Below are positions 11,157 through 23,414 of a stretch of DNA of 64,000 nt, one piece after another. The translations under genes were made by a program, and so were the position numbers. The notes under the pieces are model-generated. The model was not told the origin of the DNA, searched no databases, and was given only the letters and a program-made list of their open reading frames with translations. The stretch's first letter is position 1; every line of letters starts with the position of its first letter. Source of the DNA: Ignelater luminosus (lineage: Eukaryota; Arthropoda; Insecta; Coleoptera; Elateridae); the NCBI GenBank assembly GCA_011009095.1, contig VTPC01089958.1, positions 181,204 through 245,203 on the forward strand, read 5' to 3'.

Positions 11157-12263
11157 GATGAAAAACAAATTTGAAAGTATCCACAGATTTGTTCAACTCA
11201 ACGATAATTCGAAAATTGACAAGAGTGACATCTTCAAAATTAGGCCTTTAGTAAATTATATAAATCAAATATTGGAGGAAAAGGCTCTTTGAGAAATATT
11301 TTTTGGTAGATAAAGCAATGGAACCATACTATGGAAGCCTTGGATGAAGCAATTTATTAAGGAGGTACCTCATAAAACTTGATACCTATACTGGTGCTGG
11401 AAATAAAATTGAAGGGAAAACATTGAGTTACGCCGTGATTAAAAAAATATGCCTAAATTTTCTTCAAGAACAAAGTGTTGTTTTTCTCGATAATTACTTT
11501 ACTTCCATTTCTTTATTAGCGACTTTTTCAAGAAATATATTATTTTGCATCGGAGCAATAAGATCTGATCAGATACAAAAAGCTCCTCCCACAGATTTGA
11601 AGAAAGAAGAAAGAGGTAGCTATTACGCTATTTGCGATACATCTTCCAACATAACATTGACTCTTTGGCATGACAACAGCCAAGTGACTGTAATATCGAA
11701 TCTATGTACAAAATGAAATAGTTATTTACGTACCAAGGGAGGAAAGTAATTTGTTACTTACTCCCGTGGGACGTACATTTTTTCGCCCGTAAACGAGATT
11801 CATTTCCTTTTGGAAGAGGTTCGTAATGATTTATTACAGCCCTTGGGACGTTATAAGAGCGGAAAATGTTTGCAAAACTTAAGGTACCTGCAAACGCTGA
11901 TTCAAAAAAGAGAAATATATCGCGCGGGCTGATCAACCGCCTATTATAAAGCTCTACAATAAAGGAATGGAAGATGTGGATCGGTCTGACCAAATGAGAA
12001 GTTTATATAGATCTAGGATTAGGTCAAAACAATGGTACTGGCCTTTGTGACGTTTTTGCTAGGATAGGTCTGTTGTGAACATGTGGAACTTATATCGTCG
12101 AGCCCTTGAAACACGAGACGAAAATATTTCATTGTTGAACTTTCTTAAGAGAATAATGTTGACAATTTTATCTTCATTATTATCAAACTCAAACACTGGG
12201 CCTAAATCAAGATATCTGTTAAATGTGTTAACGGAAATTCGTTTTGATGTGAAAGAACACTAG
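11157..12263 (+). mobile_element. piggyBac-type transposase relic
   Basis: Frames in succession match the DDE_Tnp_1_7 domain: FESIHRFVQLND (11170), the first catalytic Asp region LVDKAMEPYYG (about 11305), TYTGAGNKIEGKTLSY (about 11388), the second Asp region VVFLDNYFTSISLL (about 11478), the third Asp region KGMEDVDRSDQMRSLYR (about 11962-12010), RSKQWYWPL (about 12025) and MWNLYRRA. The longest clean part is 11423-11716 (97 codons). Stops at about 11291 and 11714 and several frameshifts show it is dead. All three Asp positions can still be located. Terminal repeats and TTAA duplications were not identified. Confidence 0.9.
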
Positions 12264-12267
12264 ATTG

Positions 12268-12269
<2 letters not shown>

Positions 12270-12299
<30 letters not shown>
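12270..12299. repeat. (AT)n microsatellite
   Basis: Uninterrupted AT dinucleotide run of about 30 bp directly after the piggyBac transposase stop. Confidence 0.97.
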
Positions 12300-12303
<4 letters not shown>

Positions 12304-15300
12304 GTTGTCTACAGCTGTCTACCCTCTTTTAACCGGTCTCTCCATTCTTTTTTGTTTCGTCGAAAAAAATAGGAAACTTGTGTTTTAGGCAAAATTATGT
12401 TTTTTTTTTCATTAAATAGTGCGTTCAATTTAACAACATATACAAAACTTAGGCAACAACTTCGAAAAAAATAGTTCTGGGCATTAATGAGTTAATCTCT
12501 TATCTTCTCTATATTGTTGTAATTTGCAACCTGAATATGTCTGCTTCGAAGTGAATTAGGCATCCGTGCACGTCGACATCATTTTTATATAGAAATCAGC
12601 TACCAAGAAAAAAAAACAGGTGCGCCTGTAAGTTGTGGTGACGTGCATGCATAACATTTGTGGGCTTGCTTGTCTTGGCTGCAGTTGCAGTTTTGGGTGT
12701 TGTTAGCCGGAACATTGCTTTGCTGCTTTCCGATTTTTTTTTCATGCTCAAGCATTTTTTTGCATTCTTTGGTAGTACCACCATGCCTATCATTAGAGTT
12801 GATGTTTTCATGTTTTCTTTGCTCAACCCATTTTCTACTATTTGCTGATGCAGTGTTGATGCAAGAATGCAGATTGGATATCTATAATCCTTCAAGTTCA
12901 TTTATCATTTAGGGTGGGCTACGTTAGAAACACGTACGCTTCTCTTGTACATTTTTTGAAGAGCAATGCTAAAGACGAAGTAAAAGAAAACTGCTCTGAC
13001 ATTTACCTCTTTCATTATTGAAAACCAGAAAAAACGTGAAAACAGTTGATCCCAGAATTTAGAATGATAAATGCTTAGTCCATGGATACTCGGATTGGAA
13101 ATTTTAATTAGTTTCTTGATTTGATTGCAAAAATCTTCTCTATTTAGATAAATATGTAACTTTAAAAACTTCTGGATATTTAACTTTGGTGTCTCAATCA
13201 TTTTGCCAATTTGGATACTTTGATTGGTTATTAATTCTCACTGTAGCTAAATATTGATCTGACAATAACAACTCTTACTAAACGGATGAGGCAAAAGAAA
13301 ACATTTTGACGAACTTGATTCCCAAGGAATCGGCATCGAGTTTTAGCGGACAGGAAATTCTATCTGGCTCAACTCATAATCTCACAAAAAGTGCTAGAGT
13401 CTGGAAATTTTGATTTAGGGTACTATAAAGCTTTTATTTGGCTAGGTGGGGATGCCATAGATTAGTCCAGGAAAGGCCTAAGCAGACTCAGAACAATTGC
13501 AAACAAAATATTTCTTACACTCGGTATTTTTTTTTATTTAGAAAACGTTTACAGCAGGTAAAGTAAATATTGAAAGCAAGAATAAGAGAATGGTTAATGC
13601 AGTATCGAAAATTAAGATTTGCTGTTAGAACTGAGATCGACAGGAATATCATCGGTGTCAGATTTTTTATTAGCAGCATGAATTGTTTGTTTGACAACAA
13701 CCTGCATGCAGATCGCAAATTTTTCTCAGAACAGGGTAATTCTCAAAGAAGGTAAGACTTTAATGTTTGGAACCCAAAACTAGATCTATCGTTCTTAAGT
13801 TTGAACAAGACTGTGTTTAATCTGTAATATTCCTTGTACTTTCTAGCTTGTTAGATCTTTCAGTCTTTTTAGGTTGGTTGAACTTCTCAGACTAGTCGGC
13901 ACTTTTTTTCTTTACTGACCTAGACATACTGAAAATTTGTAACTGAAAAAGAGAAAATGTTCGTCATGCGATTGCAGATAATTCCGTGGCTTTCAACATC
14001 TAGAGATTTGCCAGCCAAGTTTATATTGGTTAGCAAATCTTGTTCTTCTGTCTCTGAAACTTGTAGAAAAAATCCCCAAAAGAAAAAGTCTACGACTTCT
14101 TTGCTTGACTTAATTACGTGATCCTCGAAGTTAAAACTTTAGATTGATATTCAAGTTTCACAAATAAGGTTTAAGGCAAAGCATGCCTGGAGAGAGAGTT
14201 AATAGCTTTTTTCTGTGATGATGCCGTCATATTTATTCTAATGAAAGGCCACCAACTAACTAATCCGGTGTTGCTGCATTTTTTTTATTATAATAAATAA
14301 ATTCTATTGTCAAGTAAAAACGCGAATTCTATAAATTGAAAAGACAATTCCGTTCTTATCAAATCTATCGACTGAAGCGAAAAAAAAGAGAAAAGTTTAA
14401 GAAGTGAAAGATATTTGAAAACAATTAAAGCAATTATCTGGGAATTAGAAAAAAAAACGTGATAATCAAAAGGAAACTTGCACCGAAGGAATTTGAATTT
14501 ACATATTCTCACTTTACTAATTTGAATTTAGATTTAAACAAACATTTGTTCTAGCACAACGTAATTGCTATATCATTCTCCCCTTCCTACACTTCCCTTA
14601 TGTATTTCTTCCATAACGATCGCTTTAGGCTTTACACTGAAATGGATCTTTCAGACCATTATACAATAATATTATTGTTCAGTTTCGCAAGCTTTAATCA
14701 TTAATGCTATTAAGAATTTAACTTTAATTTTTAATAATAAAAGGCTTGTTTATGCATCAACAAAAGCTCGTTTACGAGTTAAACAACAACGCATTTCCAC
14801 AAGAGCTTTTCTAAATTTGTTCAACATATTATTCCTTTTGTAATTGTTGAAAGGGCCGGAAAATAGGCTTTACGTTTTCCAGACTAGTAAAAACGTTGAG
14901 CTTTCTCATTGTTATTTCGTTTCGCCGTGTTTGCCCACCTTCCAGCTGTTTATACCCTTTTTTCTTGTGTATAACACCTTGATATCCCGTTTTTTTTATT
15001 GAAATCTGCTGAAACGAACGATAAGAAACTCCTAAATTAAATACTCAAATCAAAGTGAAGAAATTGTAAATCAATCGAAATGCCGGGGTTTTACGAGTAG
15101 GAAGCAATTCTCAACAAGTTTTCAAATACGTCTCGTATGAGAAACTGTTACGAAATACAAAACGAAGTTAAACATTTGTTCTGAACTTAAAACAGCTGCT
15201 TCGTAAAATTCAATTCGTTCTTTGGCAAATTCAGCACAATAAAAGTGAGACGTGTGCATTTAAACTTGTATTGAATCGAAGCGTTTTCGACAAAACGACA

Positions 15301-15990
15301 TTGGTTTTATAGCTATTTGATGTGGTGAAAAGTTTTTTAACTAACGTTGTAGTAATGAGAAGGAATTTATTTATAAAAAATAAATTGGTAACTAACTAAT
15401 TGTCAATTATTACAGAAACGGATTAGAAGATTATTTTAATAACTATATTAGCGATAATTGTATGGCAACATTTTTCATGCTTGCTGTCTTTAATTATAGT
15501 AATCTATAAGTCATAATTTGTCCTATGTGTGATTAATGATTATTTTATTGCTAGATTACATTTAATTACTTTGATTATGTTCTTTGAAGTTACGAACAAA
15601 TATTCATTATGTATTCTTGAACAACACGATTAACTACTTTTATAACCTTAACGAATAAGAGAGTGTCATATTAATGTTTTGCAACATGCACGTTACTCTT
15701 ACGTGACGTTTTAATTTATGATAGCTTTGATTTTAAATTTTTCACATTAATTCTAATTCCCCTTGAAGATATGCCAATATTTAAATCTGTTCTGCGTGAT
15801 GTCGGCATAAGAAACATTCAATCAACAAGTAAACCCAAAAATAAATATCACAAAGAGAAATTAGAAATATTATCAAGGTAAATTCACAAATACAAAGAGG
15901 CTGCACTAGAAGGGATGAGAATGAACATCTCCAAGGGTGTTGTAACAGTTCTGCATAAGTTGAAGTTTAGTTACAAAGAGACCCTTTTTG
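12300..15990. other. Long AT-rich stretch without recognisable genes
   Basis: Contains small open frames on both strands (for example 12596-12901 minus, 12905-13201 minus, 14288-14512 minus) with no domain, no splice partner and low-complexity composition. The part 12600-12860 is T/G-rich with several TGC codons and could be a decayed cysteine-rich tail of a transposase, but I cannot show it. Nothing else seen. Confidence 0.5.
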
Positions 15991-16009
15991 GCCTCGCCCG
16001 ACACTTAAG

Positions 16010-16426
16010 ACTTGCTGTCACTCTCTGACTTAGAGTACGAGTTTCTAGAAACCATGCAGCCGAAACTCCGTCGCGTCATGGGCTTACGAATTTCACGTCT
16101 TCAACGACGAACTGAGACCTTCAATAACCTAGAGAACTCCTCTTTCCGCCAGCACACCTAAAAGTATTTTACCGACTACGCTTCACCGATAGTTATCGTA
16201 AGGAAGAAGGATGAGAAGCCCAGGTTTTTCATCGATCTCTGCAAATAGACCTGTGACCATTCAGGGAATTGGCATGGACCAGCGTCAGGCCTAGGTGCTC
16301 TCATTGACCGACTTGAAGTCACGATAATGGCTAGCAGGTATTCATAGAAGATGCTACTTGCCAATATATACAATTTAAGGTCATGACCTTTGATCTTTAA
16401 AGGAGCACCCATCACGTTTCAAAGAA
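16010..16426 (+). mobile_element. Ty3/gypsy RT relic, 5' part (split by an RTE-like LINE)
   Basis: Core at about 16165-16426: DYASPIVIVRKKDEKPRFF is the fingers motif of Ty3/gypsy reverse transcriptase, and 16376-16424 reads FKVMTF, then after a frameshift KGAPITFQ. The fragment stops at the 10-bp sequence TTTCAAAGAA (16417-16426), which returns at 17649-17658 where the same RT resumes. Upstream, 16010-16165 probably belongs to the same element but no motif is clear. Confidence 0.85.
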
Positions 16427-17648
16427 GGAGTTTTCTTCTTCTTTATCAGACTGTTACCATCCTATGCTTGATATAGGCCTCTCCTATTTACCGCCATAAT
16501 TTTCTGTACTACGCCTTTCCTGCCTAGTTAAATCCTGCCATCAGCTTTAAATCATCTCTCCATTGCGTTTGTGGGCAATCTCTGCCTCTCCTTTGCAGCC
16601 ACTTGAATCTCTTTGCTCCAACGGTTGTCAGTCTATCTCAAAGTGTGCTTTGCCCATTGCCACTTTAAGAATGCTACGTGTTGTTTTACATCTTTAATTT
16701 AGTTTTTTGACGGACGTCTTCGTTTCTTATTCAGTCTTTCAGTTTAATGTTTAACATTAGTCTTTTCATAAATATTCGTGTTTTTGGCCAGTTTATCCAT
16801 CAGGTCCTTGGTAAAGGACAATGTTTGTGCGGCATATGCGAGGACAGATAGCACGCATTGGTTAAAAACGGAACTTCTTAGTTTCAATTGGATTTTCCGG
16901 TCCTTGAAGATTCTGGTTTGCCTGCCAAAAGCGCACCATGCTTATATGTGGCTCAATTTTAGCTGCCTGATTTGCCTTTCCGCGTGTAATGATTTGTTCA
17001 AGGTAGGCACATTCTTTATTGTAGTATTGTCCACGATAAAATTCCTGTTTTTGTTCTGGTTGGTCATAATTTTACTTTTTTTAGCTTTAGTCCTATTTTT
17101 TCAGATTCTCTCTTTAATTCTTCTAGCATTGTCTGTAACTCTTTGAAGCTATTCGCTATTAGGACCACGTCATCTGCGTATTTTAAATTATTTAACTTTT
17201 TCCCATTTATCATGAACTCATGATCGCCCCAGTGTAACTCTGCGAGCATGTCTTGCATGACGGTTATAAACAGTTTAGGCCTCATTGAATCTCCTTGTCT
17301 TACGCCCAGTCAAATGAGAATTGGTTGGGTTCTATCGTGTAATTGTATTACTGTTGTTGTCTTTTCGTAACAACTCGGCGTATCTATAGTCTACTCTGCA
17401 TTTCTAAAGTACTTTTTGTACTGCTCACCATTCTTCGAATTGACGAAGGCTATATACAGCGGTAGGTTATATTCGGTGGATTTTTCTATTAGTGTTCTCA
17501 GTGTAGTATATGGTCTAATGTGCTATAGTTCTTTCTGAAGCTTGCTTGTTTGCAATTCTGGAACCTTTTAATTTATTTTCTAATCTGTTAATTTATATTT
17601 TGATTAGCAATTTATAGATCTGTGGTAATAGTGATAAGGGTCTATAAT
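16427..17648 (-). mobile_element. RTE-like non-LTR retrotransposon, 5'-truncated, inserted in gypsy
   Basis: Read on the minus strand: NYRPLSLLPQIYKLLIKI and NRLENKL at the truncated 5' end (about 17645-17560), LPLYIAFVNSKN (about 17460), then 17285-17064 with GDSMRPKLFITVMQ, KLNNLKYADDVVLIANS (the catalytic ADD) and LKRESEKIGLKL; the C-terminal part to about 16500 has AFGRQTRIFKDRKIQLKL and SVFNQCVLSVLAYAAQT, typical of the RTE tail, then a WQWAKHTLR-like end. The 3' end is a short GATAAAGAAGAAGAA tail at 16450-16432. Stops and shifts make it inactive. Flanked by the 10-bp direct repeat TTTCAAAGAA. Confidence 0.9.
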
Positions 17649-17725
17649 TTTCAAAGAACGATTGCTCAAGAGATTTTCGCGGGTCATCTACCTAGATATC
17701 GTATTTACAGCTCCAGTTGATGTTT
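17649..17725 (+). mobile_element. Ty3/gypsy RT relic, 3' part after the LINE
   Basis: Resumes the RT at TTTCAAAGAA: TIAQEIFAGHL, then after a one-base shift RVIYLDIV, corresponding to the YLDD catalytic box of gypsy RT with one Asp lost. Together with 16010-16426 it is one old element opened by the LINE insertion. Beyond about 17725 I lose the similarity. Confidence 0.75.
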
Positions 17726-19240
17726 GAGAGACTCCAGATGTACTACAATGCAACCCAAAGAACTGTCAAAAACTTATTGCTTTGGCGCCATTGAGATTGA
17801 ATAGTTTCGTCCTTCTAATCGACTCTAGAAAACAACGCACACCACCACTCTTCACCAAAAAATTCCAGCTTCAGCTCTGATTATTGATCGCAGAGTTACA
17901 GTTTTCTTAAGCAAACATTATGCTTCATCCAAACGGACTTTTGGAAAAAATGTAAAGTTAACCAAAATTTGTCGTTTTTTATGTGGATAGAGAAGCGCTT
18001 CTAGAATACCCATAGACTTTGATCAGACTATTCGGGTCGCTTTGGTGAAGGTTACAAAAAATCCTGACTCCCCAAGCGATTCTTTTTGGCAGATTGAAGA
18101 TTCGTTTGTTTATCACCGGAAACTTTTTCCCAGTGGTCTATAGTATTTACAGATCTGCGCCGTTACGCCTGTTATAGTTTTTGAGTTAGCAGCAGTTCTA
18201 TGTTTCACCTGTTCCGCCCTATAACGGCTGAACTGTACACAGTGAAAAATTTACTAGTACTTGAATCTGCAAAACTTTTGGGTCGATTTTTCTGTAGGCC
18301 CTAATCTACCCTCCAAATACATTAAACGATCAAGAGGGGGATAAAAATCTGATTTATTGATTTCCGAAAAGCTCAAATGAATCTGTGTTCAGATTATTAC
18401 AAAACTAGACAGTACAAGACAAGTTTGCCAAGGATTTTTAAAGTGATCGCCAAACCAAGCAAAAGAAGTCTTTAAGAGTTTGTTACTTCAAGCAAACGGG
18501 AAAGCAAGAAACAGACAGAATCTAACACAATTAATCACGTAGTGCCGTCGTAAATTTTACCATACGAATTTTTAGCTGCGTTTATCTATTCTTTTTCTAG
18601 TTGAATCATGATAGGAAACACATTTTAAAAACTACTAGAGTAAGAAGGGTTTCCTTTTTAAAAGGGCTTATTTCAAATAATCTGCATATCTGAACCAAAA
18701 TTTCCAGATGATGTCAAATCAAAACGATTTTTAACTTAAATTCAGCTCTTGCTTGCAGAACATTTTTTTCTTCCTTTTCTAAAACTGTCTTACACACAAA
18801 TATTGCAAACAAATTCTGAGATAATAGGGCTTTCGAGCAACACTAAAATTTTTACGACATTTTAAGAGCGTTGTAATCTGACAAATAAACGCCATAAATT
18901 ATTTAGAAACCCGTAATTCCTCTCATTATTATTATCTACACTAATCTCAAATCTTAACACATTCCTATTTCATTTCACGTGTAAAAGTAGTTCTCGAGTC
19001 GAATCTAATTGCCTCTATCGGAAGCACCTATGATACTTTTCCGTCCAGATCTATTTATGTCTTTCCTAAAATAACCTAAAGAAACACAGTAATAAAATTT
19101 GCAAGCTCTGTACTATGAATTGATTTTGTTTTATACAACTGTGACTGCTACTAAATGTATTCTTAACGTTTCAATTTTTTATACAGATTTAAATTAGAAA
19201 GAAGAATTGTTATTAAAAACAAACTGATATAGAAAATTAA
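17726..19240. other. No recognisable gene
   Basis: Possibly further decayed gypsy sequence at 17726-18250, but no motif can be read. The remainder is AT-rich DNA. Confidence 0.5.
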
Positions 19241-19244
19241 ATTT

Positions 19245-19250
19245 AAAAAA
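19245..19250 (-). terminator. RNA polymerase III terminator of tRNA-Arg
   Basis: Six T on the minus strand, 10 nt past the tRNA 3' end: a standard Pol III stop. Confidence 0.85.
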
Positions 19251-19259
19251 GTTAGCGCG

Positions 19260-19332
19260 TACCCCTGGTGGGACTCGAACCCACAGTCCCCGGCTTAGGA
19301 GGCCGATGCCTTATCCATTAGGCCACAGGGGC
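19260..19332 (-). tRNA. tRNA-Arg, anticodon CCT
   Basis: 73 nt without intron or encoded CCA. The cloverleaf folds fully: acceptor GCCCCTG with CAGGGGT (first pair G-U) and discriminator A at 19260; D arm GCC-TAATGGATAA-GGC (A box); anticodon stem TCGGC/GCCGG with loop CTCCTAA, anticodon CCT at 19299-19297 reading AGG; T arm GTGGG-TTCGAGT-CCCAC (B box GGTTCGAGTCC). All identity features of a functional nuclear tRNA-Arg(CCT) are present. A short inverted hexamer, gttagc at 19251-19256 and gctaac at 19335-19340, flanks the gene. Confidence 0.98.
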
Positions 19333-19340
19333 TTGCTAAC

Positions 19341-20700
19341 TTAATATACCTTCAGTGATTTCTAAAGGACCTACTTCAAATTATACTGTTATTATTGCAA
19401 TAATTTTTTATTTTATTACTTTGATGTAATTTACTCAAAGCAGCAAATCGTGGATTTGTACTAAGATTTAGTAATTCAACATTAATTAAGTGACAAAGGT
19501 GTACGTATTGTGTTACAGTATCTAGCACCCATAGAACAACATTATTATATGCATTATTTATAGCACATACGTAGTATACAGACTTGCTAATTGCGTAATT
19601 GTTAACTTTATTATAAACATATTGTTACCGTGAGATTACAATGTAGCAACTGTAATTAAACACTTACAAAGAGGAATAATAGTGAAATAATGATGTTTTC
19701 TAGTAGAAGGTACTCAACACGCTTTTCAATTTGTTACACAAAAATAAACTTTAAAGAAGGTTCAGAAATATTGAGTCTACTAACTTATAATCAGGTTTGA
19801 TGCTGCATATTTTGGTCCAATATTATTAAATTACTAAACTACTGAGTTTTCAGCCATCGAGATTCCTGAAACACTAAAAAAAAATAAAATATTTTGATTC
19901 ATGTTAAGGAAGAACTTTAGATCAACACTTTCGGGTTGATTCAGTTTTCAATATTACAACGATGTGCATAAACATGAACAACAGGCTATTTTAGTCCAAC
20001 TTTGATAAATCTGCAATTATAAATTGAATCTAATGACAATCACTTTGTAAACGAACGTAACACAAAGGAATCATTCAAAATGGCAATTTTCCAGAATAAA
20101 TTGTAGTAATTTATATTTTAGAAATTAACTAAATGCTTCGGACAATTAAGGCAATTGAAATCATAAATAATCAAGATTGTTACAACCAATCCTAATTTTA
20201 TACAGGAACAAATAATAAATTGTGATTCTGAAGATAATTAAACGTTTGACATCGTTCCCAACAACTTTGTTGTCCATTTACACAGTTACAGATAGCTAGA
20301 AGCTTTACTAATGCGTTCAATACTATCAGCTACTGGACTATTGATGCTTGATATCATGAATGTTTTGTTGTCCAGGTAGAATCTAAAAGATCGATAGAAA
20401 TCTTGAATATCGGATATCTTTCGGGGCTGACTAAATTTCGAAGTCCGACCATGCAGCCACCGTAAATGACTTCGGGAAAAAGAAAGCCTAACGTTAACCA
20501 CCATAGATAGAAAGCTTGTGTGGAAAGCAAAACTGCTGTTAGTAGCTTGATGGACGATGAAGCTCGCGTTTTTCCCTGCAGAAAACGAAGAACCATTAGA
20601 TTCCGCGTTGCAAGAACAAAAGTCTATCTATGGCAAAATACTATACTTTTAGTAGAAGTTCTACCAATATTGATTTTTAATTTTCAATTTTTTTTGATCA
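19341..20700. other. AT-rich DNA without recognisable gene
   Basis: Small overlapping frames at 20286-20705 have no domain. Nothing supported. Confidence 0.55.
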
Positions 20701-20759
20701 AGTAAAATATAAACGTCCAGTTAAACTTTTGGACACTTCCTAAAAGTCTTTTTCTTCCT

Positions 20760-22455
20760 TCTTTGAATTAGGCAAATACCTGTTTTTCTTGAACATTAAA
20801 CTTTGAAACTATCTGGCCATCTCTTCCTCGGTCAACCTATTTGCAGAACATCTTTATTGTTCGCCATTATTATTGCATCGTCTGTGTAGCAAACTATTTG
20901 GATTTCTTCTTGTCCCATTTTGCACCCTCTTGTCCTTTTAACCTTCTTTATTATTCCATACATCATAATATGAAACAATAGAGAGCTCAAGAAGTCTTTT
21001 TGTCTAATACCAGTTTCGTATGGTATCGGGTCTATTAATTCATTGTTCATTTTTGTGTTGCAACTTTGTTCTCTTTATATACGTTTCCTATCGTTTTGAC
21101 CATAACTCGTGGGATTCCTCTTTCGTACAAGAGGTGTATGATGTCTTTGATCTGCACGCTGTTAAAAGCTTTCTTTGAATCTGTTAGACATAAGAATGCT
21201 GATTTGTTGTATTCTAAAAGTTTTTCCACTGCATCTGTGCACGAGCGTTCTGTTCGGAACCTTTTTCTTTATTTTTTTCTGTTGTTTGTTTAAGTGTCGT
21301 GCTTAATAAATTGATTCCTCGGTAGTTATTTGTATGTCTACGGTCTCCTTTCTTGAACATCATTAGCATGACGCCCGTTCTCCATTTATCTGATATTCTA
21401 TTAGTTCGCACTATTTTCTGAATTGGAACTTTAAGTTGTTCAATAATACTCTCTCCTCCATATTTGAGAAATTGGTTTGCTATTTTGTCCTGTCCTGGAG
21501 ACTTTCTGTTTTTCAGCTTTCTTAGATTCTCCTCAACGTCTTCTATCGTTATTGTAGCTTCTTTATTAAATACTTTATCTGGCATTTCTGCAAATGGGTT
21601 GTTAGTTTCTTTTTTAAAAAGTTTTGTCTTGTCCAATATTTAACCCATTCTTCCTTATCAGTTTGCAGAAATTCTATTATTTCTTTCATTTCACTTCTCT
21701 TATGCCTTATAAATCTCCAAATCTGTTGCTGGTGACTATAAAGTCTGACTAATCTTTTTGTAAATGTCTCCCAATATTGTACTTTTGTTCTTGTGACGTC
21801 TTATTCTTCTCATCAGGTTCTTGTCTAAATCAAAATTTACCCATTACCAGATGGTGATCACTTCCTATATTAGCTGATGTCAAACTGCTTACATTTACTA
21901 CTTGCTTCAGGTGGATTAACCTGTTTGTTACTATGTATCATTAGTTCGCCATTTTCATTTATGATGTTTTTGTTAAATTTTTGTTTGACTCCCATTATAA
22001 CATCTTGCCTGATTTGGGCACTAATATCTTCCAATACAAACATTAACTCCTCTTGGAATCTTGTTAGTAATATTCTGCAGTTCCTTATAGAACTTTTGTT
22101 TATCATCTTGCGGTTTTCAATTTTCTGGCGCATATACGAGTAGTATGCCGATTAAGTTAGCTGTTTTCCCAAATACTTTCATTTGGATCCTGATGCATCT
22201 CTGCGAGCAATAGTCGCATTCTTCGATCTTACTGTTGCGCCCTTTTTTCATTATTATGGCTACTTCTTCTTTGCATTTTGATCCTTCCTTACTCCGCTAT
22301 ACCCTAGGATATAATTTCCTACTACAGATTAACCTTTTCCTTTCTTCTTCGTTTCGTATATTGCACATATGTCGATGTCCTTTTTCCTTAGTTCCATTTC
22401 AATCTCTTGATCTCTTTTGTTTAGTGTCTTGATGTTTCATGTTGCAATTCTGGTT
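20760..22455 (-). mobile_element. LINE relic with endonuclease and RT (RTE-like, C-terminus lost)
   Basis: Minus strand, 5' to 3': endonuclease start IKTLNKRDQEIEMELRKKDI, DICAIYETKK (about 22450-22350), YAPEN (about 22140), ELMFVLEDISA, VIMGVKQKFNKNIINENGEL (22050-21950); linker; RT from 21636: FNKEATITIEDVEENLRKLK, KSPGQDKIANQFLKYGGE, KKGDRRHTNNYRGINLLST; then LCLTDSKKAFNSV (about 21195), GIRQKDFLSSLLFHIMM, and CYTDDAIIMANN at 20870 (F/YADD box changed to YTDD). Frames shift at least three times. The element ends soon after the catalytic box, so the C-terminal third is missing. Confidence 0.88.
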
Positions 22456-22700
22456 ACCTTTTTCTTTTTCCAGTTCTTTTCCTCTTTCTTGTACAAATTT
22501 TCATCGAGTTTTCAGTCCTAATTCAAAGCTCTATGTTGGTTCTTTGAGCTTTAAGGCTTTTTTACGATGGGTAGGCTGCTAACCAGACCCATCAATCCTC
22601 GTACTCTATCCGGACTTGGGACGGGCAGTGGTGACGCTAAGCTACTCAATTCTCCCAGCATCACCCCAGGTGGAGTTCTCCTAAAAAGTGATGAGACAGT
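22456..22700 (-). mobile_element. Probable 5' UTR or linker of the LINE at 20760-22455
   Basis: A GC-richer block directly upstream of the endonuclease start, containing on the plus strand ggacttgggacgggcagtgg. It has no frame. Position alone suggests LINE leader sequence. Confidence 0.35.
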
Positions 22701-22744
22701 CTAGCGAAGGATAAGATCCAGTGGAATTTGTTTAACGAAGGCTG

Positions 22745-23010
22745 TAGTTCCATAGACAGCCGCCACAGGTGGCATGGTTAGGAGGCAAAAGGACGAAGCT
22801 TGACTTTTAGTGATTGTAGGTGTCTTAGTGGATAACAAAGCTCGACCGCTATATGTTATATGTTGAAGTTGGCTTGGTGAAGGGCGAACAAAAAGTCTTA
22901 TCTCTGCAACGAAGCCTGACTGTTTGGTGGAAAACAAAACTGAACTTTAGCTAACGTAAGACGCTTGTTGAAGGACAAAATAGTATTGTGGAGTAAAAAG
23001 CTTGACCATT
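22745..23010 (+). repeat. Degenerate tandem repeat array 1
   Basis: About five imperfect units of roughly 40-55 bp. Cores on the plus strand: TTAGGAGGCAAAAGGACGAA, TTAGTGGATAACAAAGCTCG, TTGGTGAAGGGCGAACAAAA, TTGGTGGAAAACAAAACTGA, TTGTTGAAGGACAAAATAGT. The core resembles TTAnTGGAnGnCAAAGCnTGA, which also builds the array at 25385-25715. On the minus strand the units happen to stay open (22937-22701, 78 codons), which follows from repetition and is not evidence of a gene. Confidence 0.6.
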
Positions 23011-23410
23011 AACTCCCGCAGTGTACGGGAGCTAAAGGTCTTTAAGTGATTTAGCTCAGTTAAGCAATAGGCATGATACAGACAGTAATTTAAGCCAGCA
23101 CATTAAAAGACACTTGTAAACTTTACTAAAAAATAAAGTTGCCTAAGTAAGAAACTGTCTAATAGTTTGAACTTCAGTGTATAGATGGTTTTGTGTCATT
23201 AAAGACATGACTAAACCTTGCTAAGAACTTCCAATTTTTTTCTATAAATACATATTTGACTCCGTCTAAGATTTCTTGTTTCCATTTTTACTTCGAGAAT
23301 TTATTAGATGCTTTTTGAGGCTATTGATGTACTATTGAAATCATAAAACAGGTAGATAAATCACTACTGTTACAATGTGTAGGATGTAAACAATTCGATC
23401 TTCTTGTTAC
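23011..23410. other. Spacer, nothing recognised
   Basis: Between the repeat array and the 3' end of the next LINE relic. Contains a short inverted repeat actcccgcagtgtacgggag at about 23013. Confidence 0.45.
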
Positions 23411-23414
23411 CCTA

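Noticed and set aside
11754-11993. 79-codon minus-strand frame
   Set aside because: Antisense of the piggyBac transposase relic.
12596-12912. Cysteine-bearing frames on both strands after piggyBac
   Set aside because: Could be a zinc-finger-like transposase tail, but no ordered Cys/His spacing survives in any one frame.
22701-22937. 78-codon minus-strand frame
   Set aside because: Falls entirely in degenerate tandem repeats, where a frame can stay open by repetition.
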